64,000 bases of DNA from Actinotignum schaalii (lineage in GTDB: Bacteria; Actinomycetota; Actinomycetes; Actinomycetales; Actinomycetaceae): positions 1,736,001-1,800,000 of the forward strand of contig NZ_CP008802.1 in NCBI RefSeq assembly GCF_000724605.1, in the 5' to 3' direction. The notes under the pieces were generated by a model that had not been told where the DNA came from, searched no databases, and saw nothing but the letters and a program-made list of their open reading frames with translations. Shown here piece after piece: positions 10,103 through 19,029 of this stretch; position 1 is the first letter of the stretch, and every line of letters starts with the position of its first letter. The translations under genes were made by a program, and so were the position numbers.

Positions 10103-10783
10103 ATGGCGGCACGTGGAAATGGCTCAACGCAGGAACGGATTCTTGCCGCGGCTTTGCGGAATTTTTCCGAGCACGGCTATGAAGCGGCCAGTTTGCGTGT
10201 GATTGCCAAAGAAGCCAATGTCACCACCGGTGCCCTCTACACTCACTTTGATAATAAACAAGCGTTGTTTGCGGCCCTTGTGGAGCCCTGTTGCCAGGAA
10301 TTACGCCAGCGGCACCGCGAAGGTATTATGCGCGGTCTGGCCCTCACGGAAAAATCGCTCGCCGAAAAGCCGCTTTCCGAAAAGGCTCGCGTGGAAGAAC
10401 CGGGGCAGGACGGTAGCAGCGCCGGTGAGGAGCTTGGTAGCAGTATCACGGAGTGGATGATCGATTACGTCTATGACCATCTCACCGTATTTCAGCTAGT
10501 TCTGTGGGGATCCGCGGGTACTCCCTATCAGAGCTTCGTAGCTGACCTAGCGGAATACGAAGCCCGCCTATATATCGAGCTCGGCCCGGAAGATGCGGTA
10601 TGGCCCGCCTTTGCGCAAGTCATGTGCGAAACCGGCTGGTACGGCTTCTTTGGTGCCCTCAGGCAAGGCCTCAACCGTGAGAACGCCAAAAAATACCTGG
10701 GCTTACTTCAGAGCTTCCGGGAAGCCGGGTGGCGGAGTCTCCTGGAAGATCGGATGCCTTCCGGCACGCATGCACTCGGGTAG
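10103..10783 (+). CDS. TetR/AcrR family transcriptional regulator
   Basis: About 226 residues. The N-terminal helix-turn-helix is canonical for TetR: RILAAALRNFSEHGYEAASLRVIAKEANVTTGALYTHFDNKQALFAALV in consecutive motifs. A polar insertion (LTEKSLAEKPLSEKARVEE) sits between DNA-binding and ligand domains. ATG 10103 is preferred over GTG 10100 because AGGTGG ends seven bases before it. The palindrome at 10073-10087 is the likely auto-operator. The gene is 12 bp before a two-gene ABC transporter, so it probably controls that transporter in response to a ligand; ligand unknown. Confidence 0.9.
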   Translation: MAARGNGSTQERILAAALRNFSEHGYEAASLRVIAKEANVTTGALYTHFDNKQALFAALVEPCCQELRQRHREGIMRGLALTEKSLAEKPLSEKARVEEPGQDGSSAGEELGSSITEWMIDYVYDHLTVFQLVLWGSAGTPYQSFVADLAEYEARLYIELGPEDAVWPAFAQVMCETGWYGFFGALRQGLNRENAKKYLGLLQSFREAGWRSLLEDRMPSGTHALG

Positions 10784-10795
10784 AAAGAAGATCCC

Positions 10796-12634
10796 ATGTC
10801 TCACCATCAAGGGAACAGCACCGCCCGCACCCGCGAAGCGAGTACCTGGCAGCTGGTCGCACCCGTGCGCACGTCAATGCTGATCTCCTTCATTATTGCC
10901 GGGATCGGTTCTGGCGCTTCGGTCATTCCGTATATCGCATTAGTTGGCCTGGCTGATGACTGGCTCGGCGGCCACGGCACGGCACGTATCTGGTGGTGGT
11001 TGGGGCTCACTCTGGTGGGCTTACTGGTACACCACATCTGTTACAACTGGGCAGTTGGTATCACCCATATCAGCGAAGCAGGGCTGCGGCACCGGCTGCG
11101 CCGTCGTATCATCACACACTTAGGCGCTCTACCTTTGGGGCGGGTGCGGCGGCTAGGCCCCGGTGAAATCCGCAAAATCGTGGTTGATGACACCAGCGCC
11201 ATCCATACCCTGGTTGCCCATGCCAGTGCCGAGCTCGCCAGCGCGCTTGTGGCGCCGCTGGTGGGCGGCATCTACCTGTGCGTGCTCGACCGGCGGCTCG
11301 CGCTCCTCCTGGGCGGAGTATTTATCGTTGCTGTTGGCCTGGCCATGGGGATTGCTTTCCGTGGCGGGGATCAGGCCGTTAAAGATTATGACGTCGCCCA
11401 ACGGAAACTCGCGGAAGCGACCGTGGAGCTCGTCGATGGCATAAAAGAAATCAAAAACTACCAACTCCCCGCTACCGGAGTCGGCGGGCGTTTCACCGCG
11501 GCGCGGGAAGAAAACTCCGACGCGTCCTTCCGCTGGTTGGCCGGGGCCGGTAAAGGAATCGCGGTGGTATCCGCATTGAGCCAGCCTGGCGTGATCCTCG
11601 CGTGGAGCGCCCCGCTCATCTGCTGGTTCGTGTGGAACGGCTGGATCACGCCCGCGAGCAGCCTGGCGTTCTTCACCATTTGGCTCGGGTTGCCCGCGGG
11701 CTTGGGGCAACTTATGACGCTCACCCAGAACCTGCAAGGCTCGCTGCGGGCCGGGGGAGATACGGCCGCGCTGCTGGCCGAAAAACCTCAGGAAGTAGGG
11801 GATTATCAGGCTCCTGCTCCGGTTGCGCGCACTACGGCTTCGGCCACTACGGCTTCGGCCGCTAAGGCTGAGGCCGTTACAGATTCGGACACCCCGTCGT
11901 CCTCCGCCCCGGAGCTATGTTTCCAGAATGTGTCCTTCGGTTATGCGCCGGGCCGCCGGGTCCTGCACGATATTAGTTTTACCCTCCCGCCCGGAACTCT
12001 GACCGCCGTGGTCGGGCCCTCGGGAGCGGGGAAAACGACGATCGGCGCGCTCGCGGCACGTTTTTGGGATCCGGAAAGCGGCTGCATTACCCTCGGCGGG
12101 CACGACTTGCGCGAATACAGCCGCGCGGGGCTCTACAACCAGGTGGGCACAGTATTTCAAGATGTGTCCCTAGCCTCGGTGAGCGTGCGGGATAACCTCC
12201 TGCTCGGCAACCGGGAGGCTACCGATGCACAGATAAAGGAAGCGGCGGCTCGCGCGCATATCGCCGAACGCATCGCTGCGCTCCCGGCCGGATATGACAC
12301 GATCCTGGGGGAGGTCGCTGTTCTTTCCGGTGGTGAAGCGCAGCGTCTGAGTATCGCCCGCACGCTGCTGGCGGATCCGCCCCTCCTCATACTGGATGAA
12401 GCGAGCGCACACCAAGATACTCATACCGCGCAGGCGCTGCACCAGGTTATCGCAGCGCGGCGCGGGCATAGCTCCACCTTGGTGATCGCCCACCGGCTGA
12501 GCAAACTCGCGCAAGCCGACCAGATTCTGGTGATCGCGGGCGGGCGTATCGTGCAATCCGGCCGCCACGCCGAACTCGCGGCCACCGAGGGCCTGTACCG
12601 CGACATGCTGAAAGAGCAGGGAATCCCATGCTGA
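10796..12634 (+). CDS. ABC transporter, fused permease-ATPase, first half of heterodimer
   Basis: 612 residues: six membrane helices in the first ~300, then an ATPase domain. Walker A GPSGAGKT is near residue 407, signature LSGGEAQRL near 510, Walker B LLILDEAS near 529 with the catalytic Glu, and the switch His in VIAHRLS. The D-loop is unusual (SAHQD rather than SALD). An Ala/Thr-rich linker (TTASATTASAAKAEA) joins the halves. It overlaps the next gene by 7 bp, so the two are translated together as a heterodimer. Drug exporter under TetR control is the simplest reading, although the arrangement (two fused half-transporters) is shared with siderophore importers of the YbtPQ/IrtAB kind. Confidence 0.88.
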   Translation: MSHHQGNSTARTREASTWQLVAPVRTSMLISFIIAGIGSGASVIPYIALVGLADDWLGGHGTARIWWWLGLTLVGLLVHHICYNWAVGITHISEAGLRHRLRRRIITHLGALPLGRVRRLGPGEIRKIVVDDTSAIHTLVAHASAELASALVAPLVGGIYLCVLDRRLALLLGGVFIVAVGLAMGIAFRGGDQAVKDYDVAQRKLAEATVELVDGIKEIKNYQLPATGVGGRFTAAREENSDASFRWLAGAGKGIAVVSALSQPGVILAWSAPLICWFVWNGWITPASSLAFFTIWLGLPAGLGQLMTLTQNLQGSLRAGGDTAALLAEKPQEVGDYQAPAPVARTTASATTASAAKAEAVTDSDTPSSSAPELCFQNVSFGYAPGRRVLHDISFTLPPGTLTAVVGPSGAGKTTIGALAARFWDPESGCITLGGHDLREYSRAGLYNQVGTVFQDVSLASVSVRDNLLLGNREATDAQIKEAAARAHIAERIAALPAGYDTILGEVAVLSGGEAQRLSIARTLLADPPLLILDEASAHQDTHTAQALHQVIAARRGHSSTLVIAHRLSKLAQADQILVIAGGRIVQSGRHAELAATEGLYRDMLKEQGIPC

Positions 12635-14400
12635 AAATGCTCACGGCGATGCGCACCGTACTACACGTGCGCCAAATAAAAATCCTGATAGGGGCCTACA
12701 CCGCGGCCGCGGTGGCCCAGGGCATCACCTTAGCGATGCTCATCGGGTTCCTCCGGGCACTGCTCGCTGAGGGAGGTGTTGGTGTTTCCGGTGGCGATGG
12801 AGCAGGCGGCGGTGCCGGCGTAGGCGTGGTCGGCGGCGCGACGGTCGATGAGCAGCTGACCTCGTGGCTCCTTGCGGTATGCATTAGCGGAGCCATCACA
12901 TTTTTGCTCTACGTGGTGACGATGAGCTGGTCCTACCGGGTGAGCGTGTACGCGATTTGCGACGAGCTCATGAAGAAAATCGGCGCGGCGGTAGTGCGGC
13001 TCCCGGTCGGGTGGTTCACCCCGTCCCGCCGCACCGCGGTCATAAATGCCACGTCGAAAGACGTTAACGCCCTCTCCCACCTGGCTTCCCTGGTCTTCCC
13101 CGCGGTGATCTCAGGGGTGGTGGTTCCCTTCGTTATGGCTGTGGTGGTCACGGTGGTTGAGTGGCGCCTCGGGGTGGTTCTCGCGGTGACCAGTATCGGA
13201 TTGTGGTTCATCTGGGGATGGATGCACCGAGCAGTGCGCGAAGCCCAAGCCAGCGAAGCCCGACTCTCACGCCGGGTAGCCGGGCGGATTATCGAATTCG
13301 CGAAACTCCAGCAAGTCCTGCGCGGCAGTGGGCAAACCGGGTGGCAGCCCCTAGATGAGGCGCTCGCGGCCGAGTCCTCCGGAATCCTGCGGACGCTGCG
13401 CAGCCAAAGCCGCCCGGCCTCCGCGTTCCTCCTGCTAGTCGAGCTGGCTTTCGCCGTATGCCTGGGCTGGGGCGGAGCCCTGGTGGTTGGTGGCGGCCTG
13501 GACTTCCTGAGCTTCTTGGCCATCGCCGTCGTTCTCACCCGTATTAATTTGCCGCTCTCGCAATCAGTCTTATATTCCACTGCGCTCACGGATTCCATGC
13601 AAGCCCTCGAGCTGGTGCGCGAAATTATCGCGGCCGCCGAGGAACATCCCGATATCTCGACTATCGCCGCGCCCGCGAATGCGGATTCTGGCGCGCCCGC
13701 GCCCGTTAACGCGGAGGCGGCTGCATCTTCGAACACGGCTCCGGGTGCGCTCGTGGATAGCACCATCGAATTTTCCGGGGTGACCTTCGGCTACGATCCG
13801 CGCTACCCCGTGCTGCGTGACCTCAACTTGAAAGCCCCGGCAGGTAAAGTGACCGCTTTAGTGGGCCCGTCCGGGGTAGGGAAAACCACCGCGCTGGCTT
13901 TGGTCGCCGGTTTTTGGCAGCCACAGGGCGGAACCATCACACTCGGTGGGCGCGATATTCGCGAATGCCAGCCCATGCGCCACATCGCAATGGTGTTCCA
14001 GGACGTTTACCTCTTCAGCGGATCCATCCGGGAAAACCTAACGCTGGCCAAGCCGGATGCCACGGAGGAAGAAATCCTCACCGCGGTAAGCCAGGCCGGC
14101 CTGGATCCGGTTGTCGAGCAGCTGCCTGCCGGCCTGGACACCCAGGTGGGCCCGGGCGGGAATGCGCTTTCTGGTGGGGAGAAACAACGCGTTGCCATCG
14201 CCCGAGCTTTCCTCAAGGACAGCCCGATCCTCCTTCTCGACGAAATCACCTCCGCGCTGGACAGCATCACCGAGGCAGTCATCGGCGAAGCGATACGGCG
14301 CCTCGCCGCGGGCCGCACGGTGCTCATGGTTGCGCACCGCCCGTCCACAATCGCGTGGGCGGACCAAGTGATCGATTTTTCGCAGCTTATGGCACGCTGA
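12628..14400 (+). CDS. ABC transporter, fused permease-ATPase, second half of heterodimer
   Basis: 590 residues. Membrane part first, with a Gly/Val-rich insertion (GVGVSGGDGAGGGAGVGVV) in the first extracytoplasmic loop. The ATPase has Walker A GPSGVGKT near 412, LSGGEKQRV near 513, LLLDEITSALDS near 536 and VAHRPST. Start ATG 12628 overlaps the end of the partner gene. Pairs with the preceding half-transporter; substrate unknown. Confidence 0.88.
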   Translation: MLKMLTAMRTVLHVRQIKILIGAYTAAAVAQGITLAMLIGFLRALLAEGGVGVSGGDGAGGGAGVGVVGGATVDEQLTSWLLAVCISGAITFLLYVVTMSWSYRVSVYAICDELMKKIGAAVVRLPVGWFTPSRRTAVINATSKDVNALSHLASLVFPAVISGVVVPFVMAVVVTVVEWRLGVVLAVTSIGLWFIWGWMHRAVREAQASEARLSRRVAGRIIEFAKLQQVLRGSGQTGWQPLDEALAAESSGILRTLRSQSRPASAFLLLVELAFAVCLGWGGALVVGGGLDFLSFLAIAVVLTRINLPLSQSVLYSTALTDSMQALELVREIIAAAEEHPDISTIAAPANADSGAPAPVNAEAAASSNTAPGALVDSTIEFSGVTFGYDPRYPVLRDLNLKAPAGKVTALVGPSGVGKTTALALVAGFWQPQGGTITLGGRDIRECQPMRHIAMVFQDVYLFSGSIRENLTLAKPDATEEEILTAVSQAGLDPVVEQLPAGLDTQVGPGGNALSGGEKQRVAIARAFLKDSPILLLDEITSALDSITEAVIGEAIRRLAAGRTVLMVAHRPSTIAWADQVIDFSQLMAR

Positions 14401-14593
14401 ACTTGGACGTTTTTGGCAGCGCAGCATGCCCAGGGGAGGCAACCTGGCGGAATTTCCGACAGGTTCTATCGGTTATGAATTTGATGTGGGTACTGGTACG
14501 ACGACGCTACCACTCAGTAAACTGGCAGCTGGAAAAATACCGTTCACCGAGAAGATCACCACCAGCAACGAAGCTGGAAGATGGGAGGATTCG

Positions 14594-14989
14594 ATGACCT
14601 GGAAGGTCGCGGTAGTCATAGTGGTGACCTTGTGGGGTTCTGCGCTGGTTAGTGGCTGGCTTGCCTACGCCTCGCGCAAAAAGACCCTCAAGCTTAACGA
14701 ACTCATCGGGTACCGCACCGACATCATCATGACGAACCAGGAAACGTGGCAGGAAGCGCACGCTGCAGCCTGGCCGTGGACGGCTGCCGCCACGGCATGC
14801 CTGGTCCTCAGTGGTTTCGCGGTATTCCTTCCGCTTTCCGACGGGGTGCTCGCTGCGATCATCGTCCTCAGCATGGTGGTGCTGCTCGCCTGCGTATTTG
14901 CCGGTGCACACCACGCCCAAAAGGCTGCGAAGGAGATTCTCGCCGCGAGCGCGGACGAAGCGAGCGAGCCTGTACCCGCTTCGAAATAG
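14594..14989 (+). CDS. SdpI/YhfL family membrane protein
   Basis: 131 residues from ATG 14594, preceded by GGGAGG five bases upstream. The frame extends further upstream but without family resemblance. One N-terminal helix, then the SdpI-family signature NELIGYRTDIIMTNQETWQEAH, then two more helices. SdpI in Bacillus is the immunity protein against the SdpC toxin; distant family members are common and their roles unknown. No toxin gene is adjacent. Confidence 0.78.
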   Translation: MTWKVAVVIVVTLWGSALVSGWLAYASRKKTLKLNELIGYRTDIIMTNQETWQEAHAAAWPWTAAATACLVLSGFAVFLPLSDGVLAAIIVLSMVVLLACVFAGAHHAQKAAKEILAASADEASEPVPASK

Positions 14990-15011
14990 CCGAGCGGCAC
15001 GACTGTGAGCG

Positions 15012-15060
15012 GCGGTCGAAAAGGAGTGTTAGCCGCGGTCGAAAAGTAGTCTAGAACCAA
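15012..15060 (+). repeat. Short direct repeat, 23-bp period, after SdpI gene
   Basis: GCGGTCGAAAAGGAGT at 15012 and GCGGTCGAAAAGTAGT at 15035. The second copy continues as CTAGAACCA. GAAAAGTAGTCYAGAACCA recurs on the minus strand at about 63095-63113, and a related AAAGTAGTCC pair follows nrdF at 3488. Confidence 0.55.
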
Positions 15061-15094
15061 TGATTGAAAAATAGCCGAAGTTGCAAGCCTCTCC

Positions 15095-15173
15095 GGAGGG
15101 GGCATGTGTTTTCTCAGGTGTACTGCGTTTGTCGTACAGCCGCAGTACACCTCGGAAAACACATAGTGCCTCC
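15095..15173. repeat. Long imperfect palindrome (copy A of a dispersed element)
   Basis: Arms of 33 bases (15095-15127 and 15141-15173) pair with about six mismatches around a 13-base loop containing TGTCGTACA. The central sequences (ATGTGTTTTC, TGTCGTACA, CTCGGAAAA, GCCTCCC) recur in the same order at 29034-29117, showing a repeat family and not a chance hairpin. It lies between the SdpI gene and the RelB gene. Confidence 0.8.
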
Positions 15174-15292
15174 CGCGCAGCCCTGGAAAGTTGTCGTAGT
15201 TGCCACGTAAGATTCATGGCAACAGTGCCCTCGGGGTACTGTACAAACTCACCACATCTCAAGTACGCGCATAGAAAGAAAGGGTGGTTCCC

Positions 15293-15589
15293 GTGGCATA
15301 TACACCGACGATCACCATACGGATTGATCCCGAATTGAAATTCGAGGCCGAATCTGTTTTCCGAGGTTTTGGGTTGTCCATGACCGAGGCAATTCGGATT
15401 TTTCTTCACAAGGCAGTCATGGTTGGGGGCTTCCCCTTCCCCGTGAGGGCGCTGAAGTTTCAAGCCACAACGGAGAAAATCATGATTACGAACGAATCAG
15501 AGTATTACAATCCCAACGACATCTTGGACGACGACGAATTCCCGTGGGAGTACTTCGAGTCTCGCCGGATAGAAGGCGCTGCACAGTAG
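15293..15589 (+). CDS. RelB/DinJ-type antitoxin, orphan
   Basis: 98 residues from GTG 15293 (AAAGAAAGGG upstream). The ribbon-helix-helix start TPTITIRIDPELKFEAESVFRGFGLSMTEAIRIFLHKAV is typical of RelB/DinJ antitoxins, which neutralise YafQ/RelE toxins and repress their own promoter. The C-terminus is very acidic (DILDDDEFPWEY). No toxin gene follows; a strong terminator comes 13 bp after the stop. Confidence 0.85.
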   Translation: MAYTPTITIRIDPELKFEAESVFRGFGLSMTEAIRIFLHKAVMVGGFPFPVRALKFQATTEKIMITNESEYYNPNDILDDDEFPWEYFESRRIEGAAQ

Positions 15590-15602
15590 CGCTTTAAATG
15601 CT

Positions 15603-15638
15603 GTGGGTGGGCGCGCGATATTTCGCGCGCCCACCCAC
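15603..15638 (+). terminator. Strong hairpin after relB
   Basis: GTGGGTGGGCGCGCGA and its exact complement around a short loop (16-base arms). No long T tract follows. Confidence 0.7.
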
Positions 15639-15811
15639 TTGAGTTCGATTACGAGCCGTGCTTGCGTGCCGTTGCTGCCGGACACCTATGGTACGGACCG
15701 CGAGGAAAGAGCCGCTCCGGCCGGCAGGGCCGGTCCGTCCCAGCTATGTCGACTGCCCCGGCCACGCCGAAGTCCGCGACACCGGCCCGCGCCGAAGCCC
15801 ACGCGCCAGCG
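15639..15811. other. Intergenic gap, nothing recognised
   Basis: GC-rich gap of about 170 bp between a plus-strand terminator and the 3' end of the minus-strand siderophore operon. Only short complementary stretches (GGCCGGCAGGGCCGG) are seen. Confidence 0.4.
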
Positions 15812-16471
15812 CTAATCCCCGAGCCACTCCAGCATGCGGTAGAGCAACTGCGTGGCACCGGGCATGAAGCCGGCCCCGTGATGGTAGGTCGCGTCCATCG
15901 TGGAAACCACCAGCTCGGCAGGGAAAGTCACATTATCGTGGTAGAGCAGCATATTCGGGTGATCGGGAAGCGCCAAATAATGGCCGCCCCAGGGATCCAC
16001 GCCCGGCCCGGTCTGTTCCACCTGCGTGAGCACCACCAGCGCCGTCGCCCCTGCCGGAGGCGCGAGCACCCCGTGATAATGCCAGTGGACGGCCTCGTCG
16101 GAAAGATACGCCCAGAGCGGGTGATCAGTGTTTACCGAGCGCCGCCCCAGATCCTCGCCGGTACGCCAGGACCAGAAATTCGTGCCGCGCGGAGTCTCAG
16201 ACGTGCCCGGCAACCAACTACCCACCTGGTTAATACCATCGATAAATACTTTTTTACCGGCCTGCCCCAGGAAATCCAGTACCTGGCCGTGCTTCGCGGC
16301 CACCACGCCCGGGTGATTACGCGCCGCCAGATAGACGGCGTCGAACTCCGAAAAATCTCCCGAATAATCCGGCCAGTACACGGGGGTGACCGGGCGTGCC
16401 CGCACCGCCGGATCCTTCACGGTCGCGAGGTGGAAAAACGAACCGGTATGCACAAATGCTATTTTCTTCAT
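15812..16471 (-). CDS. ThuA-like / class I glutamine-amidotransferase-like protein
   Basis: 219 residues. The start KKIAFVHTGSFFH, the central FDAVYLAARNHPGVVAAKHGQVLDFLGQAGKKVFIDG and the HWHYHGV/YHHGAGF motifs suggest the Rossmann-like ThuA/GATase-1 fold. No Cys nucleophile in the usual GxCxG context is seen, so amidotransferase activity is unlikely. It is the last gene of the iron-box operon, two bases after the other ThuA-like gene, so the two are made together. A role in handling the imported iron chelate or its ligand is inferred from position alone. Confidence 0.6.
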   Translation of the reverse strand: MKKIAFVHTGSFFHLATVKDPAVRARPVTPVYWPDYSGDFSEFDAVYLAARNHPGVVAAKHGQVLDFLGQAGKKVFIDGINQVGSWLPGTSETPRGTNFWSWRTGEDLGRRSVNTDHPLWAYLSDEAVHWHYHGVLAPPAGATALVVLTQVEQTGPGVDPWGGHYLALPDHPNMLLYHDNVTFPAELVVSTMDATYHHGAGFMPGATQLLYRMLEWLGD

Positions 16472-16473
16472 CG

Positions 16474-17085
16474 CTACTTCTCCAGGTACTCGGTGATGGC
16501 GCGGCGCAGCCCGGCGGCGGAGGTCCCGGGGAAAGCGAAACCGCTGAGGTCGTTACCGTTGTGGACGATCACTTCGCCTGCGCCCAGCCGGTAGCTCACG
16601 TCCACCGGCAGCTTACCCGGGCCGATCCCGGTGATCACCCGCGCGCCTTCGGGCAGCTCAGCGAGGAAAGAACGCGCGTAAAAACCGGCCACCCCGATCT
16701 CGCGTAATTCCTCGAAAGAATGCTGGCCGGGCACGCCGGTGCGCAGCAGCATATCGCGCCGCTCCACGCCCTTCCAGATCGGATGCGGCTCCACCGCGCT
16801 CAACCACACATCATCGAGCCCGTGAAATTCCATTTTTCGATGGCTCGGCAGCCCATCCACCCAGCGCCGCATCGGCAGGCCGTTGGCCAGCAGTTTTCCG
16901 CCCGCCCGCACCCACGCGCTCAGGCGTTCGCGCTGAGTTTCCAAGAAAAGCTGATCGGCGCCCATCGACACCACAATTCCGCGGTAATCGGCCAGCTGGG
17001 TGCCGGGCAGCTCGTAGGTATCAATAAGATCAGGTGGCGTGCTTGCGTCGCGCACCGTATTCATAATCGTGAGGATCTTACCCAT
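16474..17085 (-). CDS. ThuA-like protein coupled to siderophore ABC operon
   Basis: 203 residues from ATG 17085 (AAAGGA upstream), overlapping the ATPase gene end by 8 bp. The segment YRGIVVSMGADQLFLETQRERLSAWVRAGGKLLANG has the shape of ThuA/GATase-like proteins (a G-x-D loop, then a helix with W, then the GG..L.NG strand). Near the end GAGEVIVHNGNDLSGF. No nucleophilic Cys is visible. It differs from its neighbour in sequence but is similar in size and fold class, so the two may form a heterodimer. Function unknown; iron regulation and coupling argue for a step in metal-chelate use. Confidence 0.6.
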   Translation of the reverse strand: MGKILTIMNTVRDASTPPDLIDTYELPGTQLADYRGIVVSMGADQLFLETQRERLSAWVRAGGKLLANGLPMRRWVDGLPSHRKMEFHGLDDVWLSAVEPHPIWKGVERRDMLLRTGVPGQHSFEELREIGVAGFYARSFLAELPEGARVITGIGPGKLPVDVSYRLGAGEVIVHNGNDLSGFAFPGTSAAGLRRAITEYLEK

Positions 17086-17878
17086 CGTGGTCCTTTCTTT
17101 GCGAGGGTGGGGTGGAAGCGGAAGAGGCGGCGTCGTCGTTCGCACTAAAATCCGGTACGACGACGCACTGCGAGCCACGATCAACCGGAACATCACGGAC
17201 CCGAATCGGAGTGCGATAAAGGGTGCTCAGTCGCGCTTCGGTGAGTTGGCGCGCGGTTTCGCCGATGGAGAGGTCGTCGGCATCCATGACGAGGGTGGTG
17301 CGCGAGGTGAGGAAGGCGTGCGCCGGGTCATGCGTGGTCATAATAATGGCCAGGCCCTCGGCCGCGAGCGTGCGAATAATCGTGAGGACGCGGCGCTGAT
17401 TGCGCAGGTCCAGGGCGGATGTCGGTTCGTCCAAAATGAGAGTGCTCGGGGTGGCGACCAGCGCGCGGGCAATGAGCGTGAGCTGGCGTTGCCCGCCGGA
17501 GAGCTCCGCGTAGGTGGCCCCGCCCAAATGCGCGATGCCGACCCGTTCGAGCGCCTCCCAGGCGGCCTCGCTATCGGCGGCCGAGGGGCTGGCGAAAACT
17601 CGCATGGTGCGGGCCCGGCCCATGAGGACCATGTCATGCACGGTGAACTGGTGGTTTGCCGCGTGGGATTGCGGCACGTAGCCGATGGGTCCGTCGGCAT
17701 GGACGGTGCCTTCCACCGGGGTGCGCACCCCGGCCAAGCAGGTCAGCAGGGTAGTTTTCCCGCGCGCATTCGGCCCGAGCACGGTCAGCACTTCGCCGGG
17801 GCGGGCCTCCAGCTCCACCCCGCGGAACAGCCACGGGCCGCCGCGATAGTGATGCCCAAGATTATCTGCTTTAAGCAA
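17078..17878 (-). CDS. Siderophore/heme-type ABC transporter ATPase (FecE/FepC-like)
   Basis: 266 residues if started at TTG 17878 (GGAAGGGGCGGG upstream), giving an 8-bp overlap with the permease end; a further TTG at 17917 would overlap by 47 bp. Walker A GPNARGKTT, signature LSGGQRQLTLIARAL, Walker B LILDEPTSALD and switch MTTHDPAHA are all present. It energises the FecCD-type permease encoded just upstream. The 8-bp overlap with the following ThuA-like gene implies coupled translation. Confidence 0.87.
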   Translation of the reverse strand: MLKADNLGHHYRGGPWLFRGVELEARPGEVLTVLGPNARGKTTLLTCLAGVRTPVEGTVHADGPIGYVPQSHAANHQFTVHDMVLMGRARTMRVFASPSAADSEAAWEALERVGIAHLGGATYAELSGGQRQLTLIARALVATPSTLILDEPTSALDLRNQRRVLTIIRTLAAEGLAIIMTTHDPAHAFLTSRTTLVMDADDLSIGETARQLTEARLSTLYRTPIRVRDVPVDRGSQCVVVPDFSANDDAASSASTPPSQRKDHDG

Positions 17879-18959
17879 GAGCCCGCCCCTTCCGCGCGCG
17901 CCGAATAAGCAGCCCAATAAATACCGGGGCGCCGATGGTGGCGGTCAAAATCCCTACCGGAATTTCCACCGAGGTCGCATTGCGCGCAATCGTGTCAATA
18001 ATAAGGAGATACATTCCGCCCATGAGGAAAGACTCCGGGATAACCACGCGATTATCGTGCCCCACCAGCAGGCGTACCAGATGCGGAATCACCAGGCCCA
18101 CCCAGCCAATAATGCCAGCTGCGGCCACCGAAGCCGCGGTAAGAAGGGCGACGGCGAAAATACACACCCAGCGCATCGCACTCGGATTAATACCGAGCGC
18201 CCGGGCATCCTCATCGCCCAGCGAGAGCACATTAATACGCCAGCGCAGCGCCACTACCACGATCAGCCCGATAATAACGGGAATAATAATAGTGGTGACT
18301 TTTGCCCACGACGCCGCAGCTAGCGAGCCCATAAGCCAGAAAGTAATCGAGGGGAGTTTACTGTACGGGTCGGCCACGTAGGTCATGAGGGACACCATGG
18401 CATTAAAGAACGCGGACACGACCACGCCGGCCAGCACGATGGTGAGGGTGGCCGAATGGGAGCGAATCCGCCCGATAAGCATCACGCAGACAACCGCGGA
18501 AAGCCCGAATACAAAGGTGGATCCCATGAGAATAAAACTCGAAGTACCCACGAGGATTGCCAGCACCCCGCCGAAGGCCGCCGCGGAAGAAACCCCCACA
18601 ATATCGGGGGAGACCAGCGGGTTACGGAATAGGGACTGGAGCACCGCGCCGGAAACGGCCAGGCATCCGCCGAGCACCACGGCAAGAATGACTCGCGGGG
18701 CCCGAATTTGGTTAATAGCCACCAGCGCGGAGCGATCTACATCATCCGGACTTGAGAAGAGGATGCGCACCACGTCCGGAGCACTAATGGAGAGCTGGCC
18801 CATGCCCATCGCCACCACCATCGCGCCGAGCAGCGCGATGGTGGTGATGAGCAGCATCGCGAAAGCCGCGGTGCGGCGCCGGGCGATGGTGCTGACGGCG
18901 GTGGTTGGCGCGCTGGCCGCGGGTGCGGGGGCGGTAGCCCCCGCCGTCGTCGTACTCAT
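17871..18959 (-). CDS. FecCD family iron-chelate ABC permease
   Basis: About 362 residues from ATG 18959; an upstream ATG 19046 would overlap the binding-protein gene by 17 bp and add an Ala/Gly-rich tail (GASGASGASGAAPG). FecCD features: about ten membrane helices, QIRAPRVILAVVLGGCLAVSGAVLQ, RNPLVSPDIVGVSSAAAFG and GLVIPHLVRLLVGHD near the end. A single permease gene suggests a homodimer. Family members import Fe-siderophores, heme or cobalamin; the iron box upstream of the operon favours iron. Confidence 0.88.
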   Translation of the reverse strand: MSTTTAGATAPAPAASAPTTAVSTIARRRTAAFAMLLITTIALLGAMVVAMGMGQLSISAPDVVRILFSSPDDVDRSALVAINQIRAPRVILAVVLGGCLAVSGAVLQSLFRNPLVSPDIVGVSSAAAFGGVLAILVGTSSFILMGSTFVFGLSAVVCVMLIGRIRSHSATLTIVLAGVVVSAFFNAMVSLMTYVADPYSKLPSITFWLMGSLAAASWAKVTTIIIPVIIGLIVVVALRWRINVLSLGDEDARALGINPSAMRWVCIFAVALLTAASVAAAGIIGWVGLVIPHLVRLLVGHDNRVVIPESFLMGGMYLLIIDTIARNATSVEIPVGILTATIGAPVFIGLLIRRARKGRALA

Positions 18960-19029
18960 CGTTCCCGGCGCTGCACCGGACGCACCGGATGCGCCGGACG
19001 CACCGGCCGCGGCCGCTGAATCTGCGGAT

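Noticed and set aside
14426-14593. Longer N-terminus for the SdpI-like protein
   Set aside because: A strong GGGAGG precedes ATG 14594 and the upstream residues lack membrane or family character.
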